Of a stretch of DNA of 64,000 bases, positions 46,305-54,576 are shown piece after piece. A program made the translations under genes and the position numbers. Where the stretch lies: assembly GCA_016933045.1 (NCBI GenBank), contig JAFGBR010000069.1:105751-169750 (forward strand), read 5' to 3'. The notes below the pieces were generated by a model that searched no databases, had not been told where the DNA came from, and worked only from the letters and a program-made list of their open reading frames with translations. How positions within the stretch are numbered: the first letter of the stretch is position 1; each line of letters begins with the position of its first letter. This stretch comes from Marinilabiliaceae bacterium (lineage in GTDB: Bacteria > Bacteroidota > Bacteroidia > Bacteroidales > Marinilabiliaceae).

Positions 46305-48191
46305 ATGAATGCTGGATTTACAACACTTGACTACATAATTTTTATTGCTTATGCAGTATTAATTGTGAGTTTAGGTCTTTGGCTTTCTCGAGGAAAAGAA
46401 GGAAAAGAGGAAGATGCCAAAGATTATTTTTTAGCCGGTGGAACATTAAGTTGGTGGGCAATTGGAGCCTCATTAATTGCAGCTAACATCTCTGCTGAGC
46501 ATTTTATTGCCATGTCTGGTTCTGGTTTTGCTGTGGGATTAGGCATTGCTGCTTATGAATGGATTGCTGCAATTACATTAATTCTTGTAGCTAAGTTTTT
46601 ACTTCCTCAAATGATTGATAAGAAGATTTATACTATGCCTCAGTTTGCAAGTGAGCGTTACGGTAAAGGTGTAAGTTTTTTCTTTTCATTTTTTTGGTTA
46701 TTAGTTTACGTATTTGTTAATCTTACATCAGTTGCGTGGCTTGGAGCAATGGCTATGGATCAAATATTAGGTGTGCCTATGGCTTACGGAGTTCCCGGAT
46801 TATTATTATTTGCCGGCCTTTATTCTATTTATGGCGGACTAAAAGCTGTTGCATGGACCGATGTTATTCAAGTTATATTTTTAGTTGGTGGTGGATTAAT
46901 AACTGCCTTTTTTGCTCTTGATGCAGTTGCTGGTGATGGTGGTAGTGCATGGGATGGATTTTTATTAATCTTAGATAAAGTTAGAAGTGTTCCTTCTGAT
47001 GTCCACTTTAATATGATTATTCCCGAAGGAGTTGCTCAAATACCCGATGGTACTAATGGTATGAAAGATGTTTTTATGGATCTTCCTGGCCTTGCTGTAA
47101 TATTTGGAGCAATGTGGTTAACAAATTTAGGATACTGGGGTTTTAATCAATATATAATACAAAAGGGTTTAGCTGCTAAAAATCTTAAGGAAGCTAAGCG
47201 AGGATTAATATTTGCAGGATATTTGAAAATTCTTATTCCAATTATAGTTATTATTCCTGGTATTACTGCTTATGTAATGTTTAATCATCCAGAGTTGAGT
47301 CATACAATATCCGGTTTGACTGGATCAATAGATAAATCAGATCAGGCTTATCCTTGGTTGTTAAGAAATTTTGCGCCAATTGGAATTAGAGGTTTAGCAT
47401 TTGCAGCTCTTGTAGCAGCTGTCGTATCTTCATTAGCATCTATGTTAAACTCAACATCTACTATTTTTACATTAGATATTTATAAAGCTCATATTAATAA
47501 AGAAGCAAACGATAAAAAGCTTGTTTTAGTTGGTCGTGTGGCTGCTGCGGTTGCCTTGGTAATAGCTATTTTTGCTGCAAAGCCACTATTAGGCGGTTTA
47601 GATCAGGCATTTCAGTATATTCAGGAATATACCGGATTTATCTATCCTGGTGTAGTGGTAGTGTTTGGTATGGGTATTCTTTGGAAAAGAGCAACTAACA
47701 GAGCTGCATTATGGACAACCATAATTACCATTCCTATTGGTATTTTAATGAAAATTGCTTTGCCAGATTTGCCTTTTATTATCCGAATGGGATACGTTTG
47801 TATGGTATTGATAACAGTTGCTATTGTGTTGGTTCTTACTGATCCTAATAAAATTCAGGCAGAAACAATTAGTGATGTTAACAGGAAGAAACTAATAGGT
47901 GGAGCCAGAGTTTTTGCAATCTTAACAGGAGTTACTTTTATTGCCGGATTGTTATGGGGAACAGAATTGTTTGGAATGAGTATGATGAATCTTGGATTTC
48001 ATTCAATTTTTATGATGACTTTTATGATGGCTTTCCTTGCAATTATTATGTATACCAATGCAAATTCTGATAAGCAAGATGCTAAAGCTTATAGTTTTAA
48101 TCCTGAATTGTTTGCAACTGATAAGTCATTTTTCTTTGGAGCAGCAGGTATTGTTGTAATTATTGTTGCACTTTATGCTTACTTCTGGTAA
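46305..48191 (+). CDS. Sodium:solute symporter (SSS family), probable L-arabinose importer
   Basis: A 628-residue inner-membrane protein with about 14 predicted membrane segments, starting TLDYIIFIAYAVLIVSLGLW. DYFLAGGTLSWWAIGASLIAANISAEHF shows the family sodium-site region (GGTLSWWAIGASLIAANIS), and AWTDVIQVIFLVGGG is the SSS signature segment. It resembles SglT-type sugar symporters. Its place between araA and araD implies Na+-coupled arabinose uptake; the substrate is inferred from context. araD starts seven bases after its stop. Confidence 0.85.
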   Translation: MNAGFTTLDYIIFIAYAVLIVSLGLWLSRGKEGKEEDAKDYFLAGGTLSWWAIGASLIAANISAEHFIAMSGSGFAVGLGIAAYEWIAAITLILVAKFLLPQMIDKKIYTMPQFASERYGKGVSFFFSFFWLLVYVFVNLTSVAWLGAMAMDQILGVPMAYGVPGLLLFAGLYSIYGGLKAVAWTDVIQVIFLVGGGLITAFFALDAVAGDGGSAWDGFLLILDKVRSVPSDVHFNMIIPEGVAQIPDGTNGMKDVFMDLPGLAVIFGAMWLTNLGYWGFNQYIIQKGLAAKNLKEAKRGLIFAGYLKILIPIIVIIPGITAYVMFNHPELSHTISGLTGSIDKSDQAYPWLLRNFAPIGIRGLAFAALVAAVVSSLASMLNSTSTIFTLDIYKAHINKEANDKKLVLVGRVAAAVALVIAIFAAKPLLGGLDQAFQYIQEYTGFIYPGVVVVFGMGILWKRATNRAALWTTIITIPIGILMKIALPDLPFIIRMGYVCMVLITVAIVLVLTDPNKIQAETISDVNRKKLIGGARVFAILTGVTFIAGLLWGTELFGMSMMNLGFHSIFMMTFMMAFLAIIMYTNANSDKQDAKAYSFNPELFATDKSFFFGAAGIVVIIVALYAYFW

Positions 48192-48197
48192 TAATAA

Positions 48198-48890
48198 ATG
48201 ATAGATATGTTAGAGAAATTAAAAGAAGAAGTATTTCAGGCTAACCTTGATTTGGTTAAATATAACCTGGTTATTTTTACCTGGGGTAATGTTAGTGCTA
48301 TTGATCGTGAAAAAGGATTAGTTGTGATTAAACCAAGTGGTGTTTCTTATGATAATATGAAAGCATCTGATATGGTTGTGATTGATTTGGATGGCAATAT
48401 AGTTGAGGGAAATCTGAAACCTTCTTCAGATACTCCTACACATCTTGAACTGTATAAAAATTTTAAAGAGATAGGCGGAGTGGTTCATACCCACTCTACC
48501 TATGCTACTGCATGGGCTCAGGCAGGTATGGATATTCCAATTGTAGGAACTACACAAGCCGATTATTTTTACGGAGATATTCTTTGTACAAGAGATATGA
48601 CTCCGCAGGAAATCGAAACTGCTTATGAAAAAGAAACAGGTACTGTTATTATTGATCGTTTTAAAGGTATTAACCCGGTTCATGTTCCTGGTGTGATTGT
48701 TAAAAATCATGGCCCATTTACATGGGGTAAAGATGCACACGATGCAGTACATAACAGTGTGGTTGTTGAACAAGTGGCTAAAATGGCATTTATTGCTAAA
48801 TCAATAAATCCAAATATGACAATGAACAATCATTTAACTGAAAAACATTTTAATCGTAAGCATGGTGCTAATGCTTATTATGGTCAGTAG
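48198..48890 (+). CDS. araD: L-ribulose-5-phosphate 4-epimerase
   Basis: A 230-residue zinc enzyme of the class II aldolase fold converting L-ribulose-5-phosphate to D-xylulose-5-phosphate. The phosphate- and metal-site motifs are intact: [36 protein letters not shown] (zinc His pair) and [12 protein letters not shown] (third zinc His). Length matches the family. It joins the arabinose route to the pentose phosphate pathway. Confidence 0.96.
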   Translation: MIDMLEKLKEEVFQANLDLVKYNLVIFTWGNVSAIDREKGLVVIKPSGVSYDNMKASDMVVIDLDGNIVEGNLKPSSDTPTHLELYKNFKEIGGVVHTHSTYATAWAQAGMDIPIVGTTQADYFYGDILCTRDMTPQEIETAYEKETGTVIIDRFKGINPVHVPGVIVKNHGPFTWGKDAHDAVHNSVVVEQVAKMAFIAKSINPNMTMNNHLTEKHFNRKHGANAYYGQ

Positions 48891-48908
48891 TATTTAATTA
48901 AATTGAAA

Positions 48909-50549
48909 ATGGGACAATCGAAATATGTAATAGGACTGGATTATGGGTCAGATTCAGCGAGAGCATTGATAGTAGATACTGTAACGGGTCAGGAAATGGC
49001 TTCATCAGTAAAATATTATCCACGCTGGATGGAAGGTAAATATTGTGTTCCTGCACAGAATCAATACCGTCAGCACCCAAAGGATTATTTAGAAGTAATG
49101 GAAGCTACAATTACAGAGGCATTAAGTAAATGTGATTCTTCTGTTGCTAAAAATATAGTAGGTATTTCTTTTGATACAACTGGTAGTACTCCGGCATTAA
49201 CTGATGCTAATGGCACACCTTTGGCTATGTTACCAGAGTTTGAAGAGAATCCTAACGCCATGTTTATTCTGTGGAAAGACCATACTGCTGTAAAAGAAGC
49301 AGATGAAATAAACGAATTGGCGCGTAAATGGAATGTTGATTATACTAAATATGAAGGTGGCATTTATTCTTCAGAATGGGTATGGGCAAAAGTACTTCAT
49401 ACTTTGCGTAAAGATGCCGCTGTAAAAAAAGCAGCAGTTTCATGGATTGAGTATTGTGACTGGTTACCTGCTGTTTTAACTGGTAAAACAGGAATAAAAG
49501 AGGTGAAAAGAAGCCGTTGTGCAGCTGGTCATAAAGCTTTATGGCATACCGATTGGAATGGTCTTCCTCCAGAAGAGTTTTTAGTAGAACTTGGTTCTGA
49601 GCTAAAAGGATTCAGGGCTAACTTGTTCGAAGAAACACATACAAGTGATGAGGCTTTTGGTACGTTAACTCCTGAGTGGGCAGCTAAATTAGGTCTTTCT
49701 ACTGATGTTGTAATTGGTGTAAGTGCATTTGATGCTCACATGGGTGCTGTAGGTGCCGAGATAGAGGCTAATACATTTGTGCGTATCATGGGTACTTCAA
49801 CCTGTGATATAATGGTTGCTCCTGAAAATGAATTGGGAGATAAATTGATTCCTGGTATTTGTGGTCAGGTTGACGGTTCTGTAATTCCAGGAATGGTTGG
49901 ATTAGAAGCTGGTCAGTCTGCTTTTGGAGATGTTTATGCATGGTTTAAAAACTTATTAGCGTGGCCATTGCAATTTGTTGAGGATAAAGACCTGGCAAAA
50001 GCTATTGAGGATAAGATTATTCCAGGATTATCTGCAGAAGCTATGAAAATACCAATGGAAGAATCAACTGTATTAGCTACTGATTGGTTAAACGGACGAA
50101 GGACTCCTGATGCTACTCAAAATGTGAAAGGAACAATTACAGGATTGAATCTTGGTTCATCTGCACCTCGTGTTTTCCGTGCATTAGTAGAAGCCACAGC
50201 TTATGGATCGAAGGCTATTGTTGAACGTTTCCTTGAAAATGGAGTTAAAGTTGATCAGGTAGTTGCTATCGGTGGTGTTGCTAAAAAATCGGATTTTGTA
50301 ATGCAAACACTGTCAGATGTATTAGGAATGCCAATAAAAGTAGCACGTTCTGAACAAAGTGTTGCTTTAGGTGCTGCTATGTTTGCTGCTGTTGCTTCGG
50401 GTGTTTATTCAAATATTGCAGAAGCTCAAAGGGCAATGGGACAAGGGTTTGAAAAAGAATACGATCCTATTCCTGCTAATGTTGAAGCTTATAAAGCTCT
50501 TTATGAAAAGTATTTAAAACTTGGTGCTTTTACTGAAAAAGAATTGTAA
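48909..50549 (+). CDS. araB: L-ribulokinase
   Basis: A 546-residue FGGY-family sugar kinase phosphorylating L-ribulose. The phosphate loop IGLDYGSDSARALIVD at the N-terminus and the FGGY-type C-terminal half (ATAYGSKAIVERFLENG; VVAIGGVAKKSDFVMQTLSD; EQSVALGAAMFAAVASG) are clear. A TTG at 48903 is in frame, but ATG 48909 is preferred. It closes the ara operon, 18 bases after araD, and is followed by a terminator. Confidence 0.95.
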   Translation: MGQSKYVIGLDYGSDSARALIVDTVTGQEMASSVKYYPRWMEGKYCVPAQNQYRQHPKDYLEVMEATITEALSKCDSSVAKNIVGISFDTTGSTPALTDANGTPLAMLPEFEENPNAMFILWKDHTAVKEADEINELARKWNVDYTKYEGGIYSSEWVWAKVLHTLRKDAAVKKAAVSWIEYCDWLPAVLTGKTGIKEVKRSRCAAGHKALWHTDWNGLPPEEFLVELGSELKGFRANLFEETHTSDEAFGTLTPEWAAKLGLSTDVVIGVSAFDAHMGAVGAEIEANTFVRIMGTSTCDIMVAPENELGDKLIPGICGQVDGSVIPGMVGLEAGQSAFGDVYAWFKNLLAWPLQFVEDKDLAKAIEDKIIPGLSAEAMKIPMEESTVLATDWLNGRRTPDATQNVKGTITGLNLGSSAPRVFRALVEATAYGSKAIVERFLENGVKVDQVVAIGGVAKKSDFVMQTLSDVLGMPIKVARSEQSVALGAAMFAAVASGVYSNIAEAQRAMGQGFEKEYDPIPANVEAYKALYEKYLKLGAFTEKEL

Positions 50550-50569
50550 AACAATTTATTGATATTGAT

Positions 50570-50597
50570 TAAAGCCTCGTTTTACGGGGCTTTTTTC
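50570..50597 (+). terminator. Intrinsic terminator of the ara operon
   Basis: AAGCCTCG and CGGGGCTT (one G-U pair) stem followed by TTTTTT, 20 bases after araB. Confidence 0.85.
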
Positions 50598-50641
50598 GTA
50601 TGTCTTGGATTTGTTTTATTTTTAGAATAGATTAATTGAAT

Positions 50642-51118
50642 ATGGAGAAGAAGAAAATTCTGTTTGTCTGTATGGGTAATATATGCCGATCGCCTAGTGC
50701 TGAGGCTGTGATGAAAAAAATTGTTCAGGATAATAGCCTGTCAGATTTTTTTGAGATTGATTCAGCAGGCACTATTGGTTATCATGCAGGGGAGCCAGCT
50801 GATTCAAGAATGAAACGACATGCCAGTAATAGAGGAGTTCATTTAACAAGCATAAGTCGAAAAGTGAATCCTTCCTATGATTTTGATTATTATGATTATA
50901 TCATTGGGATGGATGACTCAAATATGAGTGATTTATATGAAATGGCTTCAAGTGAATTAGCTCGTCAGAAAATTTATAAAATGACTGATTTTTGTTCGAA
51001 TAAGAAATATATTTCAGTGCCAGATCCTTATTATGGTGGTTCACAGGGGTTCGAATTGGTTTTAGATATTCTTGATGATGCTTGTAATGGATTATTAGAT
51101 TTTTTGAAACATGATTAA
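50642..51118 (+). CDS. Low-molecular-weight protein-tyrosine phosphatase
   Basis: A 158-residue cysteine phosphatase. The P-loop FVCMGNICRSPSAEA gives nucleophile Cys10 and Arg16 (C-X5-R-S), and Asp128 in VPDPYYGG is the general acid. In bacteria such enzymes act on BY-kinases of polysaccharide export or on stress regulators; no kinase is adjacent. A TTG at 50636 is in frame; ATG 50642 is preferred. A single gene between terminators. Confidence 0.93.
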   Translation: MEKKKILFVCMGNICRSPSAEAVMKKIVQDNSLSDFFEIDSAGTIGYHAGEPADSRMKRHASNRGVHLTSISRKVNPSYDFDYYDYIIGMDDSNMSDLYEMASSELARQKIYKMTDFCSNKKYISVPDPYYGGSQGFELVLDILDDACNGLLDFLKHD

Positions 51119-51198
51119 TTAAATTATTATGAATATAATTGAAGGATTTGGAAGGCAATTAGATCAAATGTATTAATTTTTTATTTGTGTATATTGTG

Positions 51199-51232
51199 AT
51201 CATAGTAAGGCTGATATGGCTATGATATTTTT
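51199..51232 (+). terminator. Possible terminator downstream of the phosphatase gene
   Basis: ATCATAG (51199-51205) pairs with CTATGAT (51220-51226) over a 14-base loop, followed by ATTTTTATTT. The stem is AT-rich and thus weak. Confidence 0.5.
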
Positions 51233-51267
51233 ATTTGGTAAGTTTTCGCATTCTTTTTATGATGAAT

Positions 51268-51414
51268 TTAGTTAAGCATATCTTTTAAAGCAAAATTTCT
51301 TTTTTCGATTACCAATTTATAATCTTTATCATTTATTAAATCACTTAAATGTTTTTGGAATAGGTTATTATTTGCAGGTATTAAATGTTTAAAAAAGATA
51401 TTAGTGAATAATGA
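51268..51414 (-). other. 48-codon open extension in frame after the stop of the kinase-like gene
   Basis: Directly after the TAA of the next gene upstream (minus strand), the same frame stays open for 48 codons to a TAA at 51270-51268. The residues look protein-like (FQKHLSDLINDKDYKLVIEK). It has no ATG near its beginning. It may be a remnant of a longer gene or neighbouring pseudogene, a readthrough tail, or chance. Confidence 0.3.
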
Positions 51415-52125
51415 TTAAACAAAACCACGAGCTTCGGCTATGATGAGTATCATTTCAACAATCTCATCTTCAGTAACTTCTTTTGTGTTAATGATTATGT
51501 CGTAAAATCCCATTTCTTCTTTATCACCTCTGAAGAATTTTCTAAAAGATTCTCTTCTGAGGTCGTTTTCGACACACATTTTTTTTGCGGTACTAATAGA
51601 AATGCCATTTTCAATACTAATGGTTTCTGATCGAAAATCAAGTGGAGCAAAAAGACGTATATGTAATGAGTTTGAAAAGTTGTGTGTGATAATTTCAGAT
51701 GCACGACCTAAGATAACAACATGGCCTTGAACAGCAGAATCGTGAATAAAACCGGCAATTGTATTTTGAACTTTTCCATCGCTGGGGTAAAACTTATCGG
51801 AAAAGAAGAGAGCTAAATTTTCAAAAAAACCTCGCCCCTTTTTGCCTGATAATTCATCAATAAGTGTTGGGGTAAGTTTAAGTTTTTTGGCCGATTCTTC
51901 AATAATTTCTTTGCTTATCCATTTCCAATGATCATGACCACCGTTAATCTCATTTTTTTTGGTTAATATATTTGTTAGTCTTTTGGCTATTGATTCTCCA
52001 GGACAGCCAAATTCGCGGCTTATTGTTATAACGGGTTCGTGAAATGTTGTTGTATTTTTCTTATCGGGGTTTTGTTGAGTATTATTAGCCCGCTCCTTCA
52101 TGTATTTTAAAAAGAGATTTTCCAT
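51415..52125 (-). CDS. Cytidylate-kinase-like family protein
   Basis: A 236-residue protein resembling the cytidylate-kinase-like (Cytidylate_kin2) family. VITISREFGCPGESIAKRLT is a P-loop-like start (the GxxGxGKS lysine is not evident, as usual in this family), followed by a kinase-like lid region LRRESFRKFFRGDKEE and YDIIINTKEVTEDEIVEMIL. Substrate unknown; family members are widespread in Bacteroidota and Firmicutes. Two terminator-bearing repeats lie upstream, so it may be subject to leader control. Confidence 0.72.
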   Translation of the reverse strand: MENLFLKYMKERANNTQQNPDKKNTTTFHEPVITISREFGCPGESIAKRLTNILTKKNEINGGHDHWKWISKEIIEESAKKLKLTPTLIDELSGKKGRGFFENLALFFSDKFYPSDGKVQNTIAGFIHDSAVQGHVVILGRASEIITHNFSNSLHIRLFAPLDFRSETISIENGISISTAKKMCVENDLRRESFRKFFRGDKEEMGFYDIIINTKEVTEDEIVEMILIIAEARGFV

Positions 52126-52162
52126 GTTTTACACTTTGCTGATGTTTAGTAAAAGATAGGAA

Positions 52163-52193
52163 TTATTATCAACATTTGCAATATTGATAATAA
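52163..52193. repeat. 10-bp inverted repeat upstream of the kinase-like gene
   Basis: TTATTATCAA (52163-52172) and TTGATAATAA (52184-52193) are perfect inverted copies around 11 bases, 38 bases upstream of the kinase-like start. Operator or hairpin. Confidence 0.55.
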
Positions 52194-52271
52194 AAAAAGG
52201 ACAGATTTGCATCTGTCCTTCCCCTTAATCAGCATTTGCTAACCAAATCCAAAATCTATGAAAAAAATCTA
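52191..52271 (-). ncRNA. Small-RNA-like unit 1
   Basis: On the minus strand a GATATTTG (52284-52277), one mismatch from the -7 consensus, precedes a ~80-base unit. The core reads TTTCATAGATTTTGGATTTG-GTTAGC-...-TGATTAAGG and ends in hairpin AAGGACAGAT-GCAA-ATCTGTCCTT with seven Ts, a minus-only terminator. The core is shared with unit 2; the hairpin stem differs in sequence but not form. It may be a free small RNA or a leader attenuator of the kinase-like gene. Confidence 0.5.
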
Positions 52272-52347
52272 CAATACAAATATCGGTATTAGTTATGTGA
52301 ATAGTATTAAATATGCGTTAAATGTAGTTAAAAGATTGTTATTGAAA

Positions 52348-52416
52348 ATAAAAAAGGGCAGATCACCTGCCCTTTTCCTTAAATCAGCTAACTAAATCCA
52401 AGTTTATGAAAAATCC
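52348..52416 (-). ncRNA. Small-RNA-like unit 2
   Basis: On the minus strand TATATTTG (52429-52422) matches the -7 consensus exactly. The ~68-base unit has core TTTTTCATAAACTTGGATTT-AGTTAGCTGATTTAAGG, homologous to unit 1, and ends in stem AAAAGGGCAG/CTGCCCTTTT followed by T-rich sequence. No -33 TTTG was found. The complement of the core resembles a start region (AAATCCA...TTATGAAAAA), suggesting antisense pairing with messenger starts. Confidence 0.5.
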
Positions 52417-52518
52417 CGTTGCAAATATATAATTTTACTAAAATGCATTAAGATAATATGGGGTTAACGTTTGTTAAAAGAATTGCAAATTATCGGAATT
52501 TTTTGTTGATATATTTTT

Positions 52519-52550
52519 AAAAAAAAGGTGAAGATAAAAATCTCCACCTT
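52519..52550 (-). terminator. Intrinsic terminator of purA
   Basis: AGGTGAAGAT and ATCTCCACCT pair with one mismatch around AAAA; on the minus strand a run of eight Ts follows. The hairpin begins within a few bases of the purA stop. Confidence 0.8.
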
Positions 52551-52553
52551 TTT

Positions 52554-53825
52554 TTATTTGTGATTGTCCCGAACTATTGTTTGTTCCCTGTCTGGTCCTA
52601 CTGAGATTATTGTTATAGGAACTTCTAATTCTTGTTCAATAAAATCGATGTATTTATTCAATTCTTCGGGGAATTCATCTTCTGATTTTAGTTTAGTAAG
52701 GTCTTGTTTCCAACCGGGTAATTCGGTGTAAACAGGTTCTAAATCTTGTGCCAGTTCGTAAGGGAACTGTTCAAATATTTCATCGCCAACTTTATAAGCT
52801 GTACAAGCCTTTATTACATCAAATTGGCTTAAAACATCTCCTTTAGTCATTATTAGTTGGGTTACGCCGTTAATCATAACAGCATATTTTAACGCAACCA
52901 AATCAATCCATCCACAACGACGCGGACGACCAGTTGTTGCTCCAAATTCATGACCAAATTCGCGAATGTTTTCGCCAGTTTGATCAAATAATTCAGTTGG
53001 AAAAGGGCCGCTTCCAACGCGGGTGCAGTAAGCTTTAAAAATACCATACACCTGGCCAATAGTTGTTGGAGCTACTCCTAAACCTATACAAGCACCTGCT
53101 GAAATTGTATTTGATGAAGTAACAAATGGATATGAACCAAAATCGATATCTAAAAGTGTACCTTGTGCTCCTTCTGCTAATACAGAGTGACCACTTTTTA
53201 ATAGGTTGTTGATTTCAATTTCACTATCAATAATTTTAAATTCTTTAAGGCAATCTATACCTTCTTGTAGTTCTTTTTCAAATTCGGCAATGTCGTATTT
53301 AAAATTATAACCCTCGAGTAGTTTTATATGTTTTTCTTTTAGTGCTTTGTATTTTTCGTCAAAATTATTAAGTATATCGCCAACCCTAAGCCCGTTGCGA
53401 CCAGTTTTATCCATATATGTAGGGCCAATGCCTTTAAGTGTAGAGCCAATTTTAGTTTTTCCTTTAGATGCTTCTGATGCAGCATCTAAAATTCGGTGAG
53501 TGGGTAAAATAAGGTGTGCCTTTTTAGAGATCATCAATTTTTTAGAAATATTAAATCCTTTCTTTTTTAATTCATCAATCTCTTTTTTAAAGGTTATTGG
53601 ATCGAGAACAACGCCATTTCCAATAATATTTAGTTTGTTTTCATGAAATATTCCGGATGGAATATTATGTAATACATGTTTAATATTGTTGAATTCGAGT
53701 GTATGACCTGCATTTGGACCCCCTTGGAATCGGGTTATGATGTCATATTTTGGAGTTAATACATCTACTACTTTTCCTTTACCTTCATCTCCCCATTGGA
53801 GGCCAAGTAATACATCAACTTTCAT
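52554..53825 (-). CDS. purA: Adenylosuccinate synthase
   Basis: A 423-residue GTP-dependent ligase joining IMP and aspartate on the way to AMP. LLGLQWGDEGKGKVVDVL holds the phosphate loop with catalytic Asp, then GGPNAGHT, LIPTHRILD-type segment (ILPTHRILD), KGIGPTYMDKTGRNGLRVGD, AEGAQGTLLDIDFG and PFVTSSNT. Full length. It has its own terminator, and fur upstream ends in a separate one, so it is monocistronic. Confidence 0.97.
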   Translation of the reverse strand: MKVDVLLGLQWGDEGKGKVVDVLTPKYDIITRFQGGPNAGHTLEFNNIKHVLHNIPSGIFHENKLNIIGNGVVLDPITFKKEIDELKKKGFNISKKLMISKKAHLILPTHRILDAASEASKGKTKIGSTLKGIGPTYMDKTGRNGLRVGDILNNFDEKYKALKEKHIKLLEGYNFKYDIAEFEKELQEGIDCLKEFKIIDSEIEINNLLKSGHSVLAEGAQGTLLDIDFGSYPFVTSSNTISAGACIGLGVAPTTIGQVYGIFKAYCTRVGSGPFPTELFDQTGENIREFGHEFGATTGRPRRCGWIDLVALKYAVMINGVTQLIMTKGDVLSQFDVIKACTAYKVGDEIFEQFPYELAQDLEPVYTELPGWKQDLTKLKSEDEFPEELNKYIDFIEQELEVPITIISVGPDREQTIVRDNHK

Positions 53826-53892
53826 TATAGTATGTTTTAAAATTTGAGGTTTAAAGGATTAGGAACCTTTATAAACCTTTGACAATTAGACA

Positions 53893-53928
53893 CTAAAAAT
53901 CGGAAGTCTGTTTCTGATCTTCCGATTG
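53893..53928 (-). terminator. Intrinsic terminator of fur
   Basis: AATCGGAAG and CTTCCGATT form a 9-bp stem; on the minus strand TTTTTAG follows. It separates fur from purA. Confidence 0.8.
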
Positions 53929-54038
53929 TTCAATGTGTAAAAATACAATTAATAAATCTCTTTCGGGCTTAATTGGTTGGATAAAATTAGAAATATTTTT
54001 ATTGTTTATATTGATTTTAAATAGTATTAAATAGAAAA

Positions 54039-54494
54039 CTATTCTTTTTTGTATTTACAATTATTGCATAGTCCATAAATGTAAAGTGAGTGATGAGATA
54101 CATCGAAATTCATGAGTGATGAAGCGTTGTTTAAAACAACTTGAATTCCTGGATCACAAAATTCAGTAACACTGCCACAATTGATACAAATTAAGTGGTC
54201 GTGTTGTTTTGATTCAAATGCTTTTTCGAATTGAGCAATGTTTTTACCAAATTGATGTTTAATTACAAGTTTGCAATCCAGCAAAAGATCTATTGTGTTG
54301 TATAGTGTTGCGCGACTCACTCTGTAGTTTTTATTTTTCATAAAAATATATAGCGACTCAATGTCGAAGTGTCCATTGCGAGAATAAATTTCATCGAGTA
54401 TGGCATAACGTTCGGGTGTTTTTCTATGACCATTTTTTTGGAGGTACTCTGTAAAAATTTGTTTTACAGTTTCCTTGTTGGATTCTTTACTCAT
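54039..54494 (-). CDS. Fur-family metal/peroxide-responsive repressor
   Basis: A 151-residue winged-helix regulator. [26 protein letters not shown] and [19 protein letters not shown] form the DNA-binding domain. [13 protein letters not shown] carries regulatory-metal histidines and the first CxxC; LCNNCKYK is the second CxxC, together a structural zinc site. Sequence alone does not separate Fur, PerR and Zur. It lies downstream of rel with an 82-base gap. Confidence 0.88.
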   Translation of the reverse strand: MSKESNKETVKQIFTEYLQKNGHRKTPERYAILDEIYSRNGHFDIESLYIFMKNKNYRVSRATLYNTIDLLLDCKLVIKHQFGKNIAQFEKAFESKQHDHLICINCGSVTEFCDPGIQVVLNNASSLMNFDVSHHSLYIYGLCNNCKYKKE

Positions 54495-54576
54495 TTTATT
54501 GATTTTAAAAATGATGAGATAAAATTAATTAAAATCAGATAAAAATACAATTGTTGTTTAGATTAAATTAAAAGAA

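Larger units (their letters stand above)
52126..52553. other. Intergenic region carrying twin small-RNA-like units
   Basis: A 428-base spacer between the kinase-like gene and purA, both on the minus strand. It contains a 10-bp inverted repeat, two homologous units each ending in a terminator hairpin, and the purA terminator. No convincing protein gene is present. Confidence 0.7.

Noticed and set aside
52258..52395. 45-codon plus-strand frame starting MKKIYNTN between the two RNA-like units
   Set aside because: It runs across a terminator hairpin, its start is the complement of the repeated RNA core, and the second unit's equivalent frame is only eight codons. The antisense RNA reading explains both units better.
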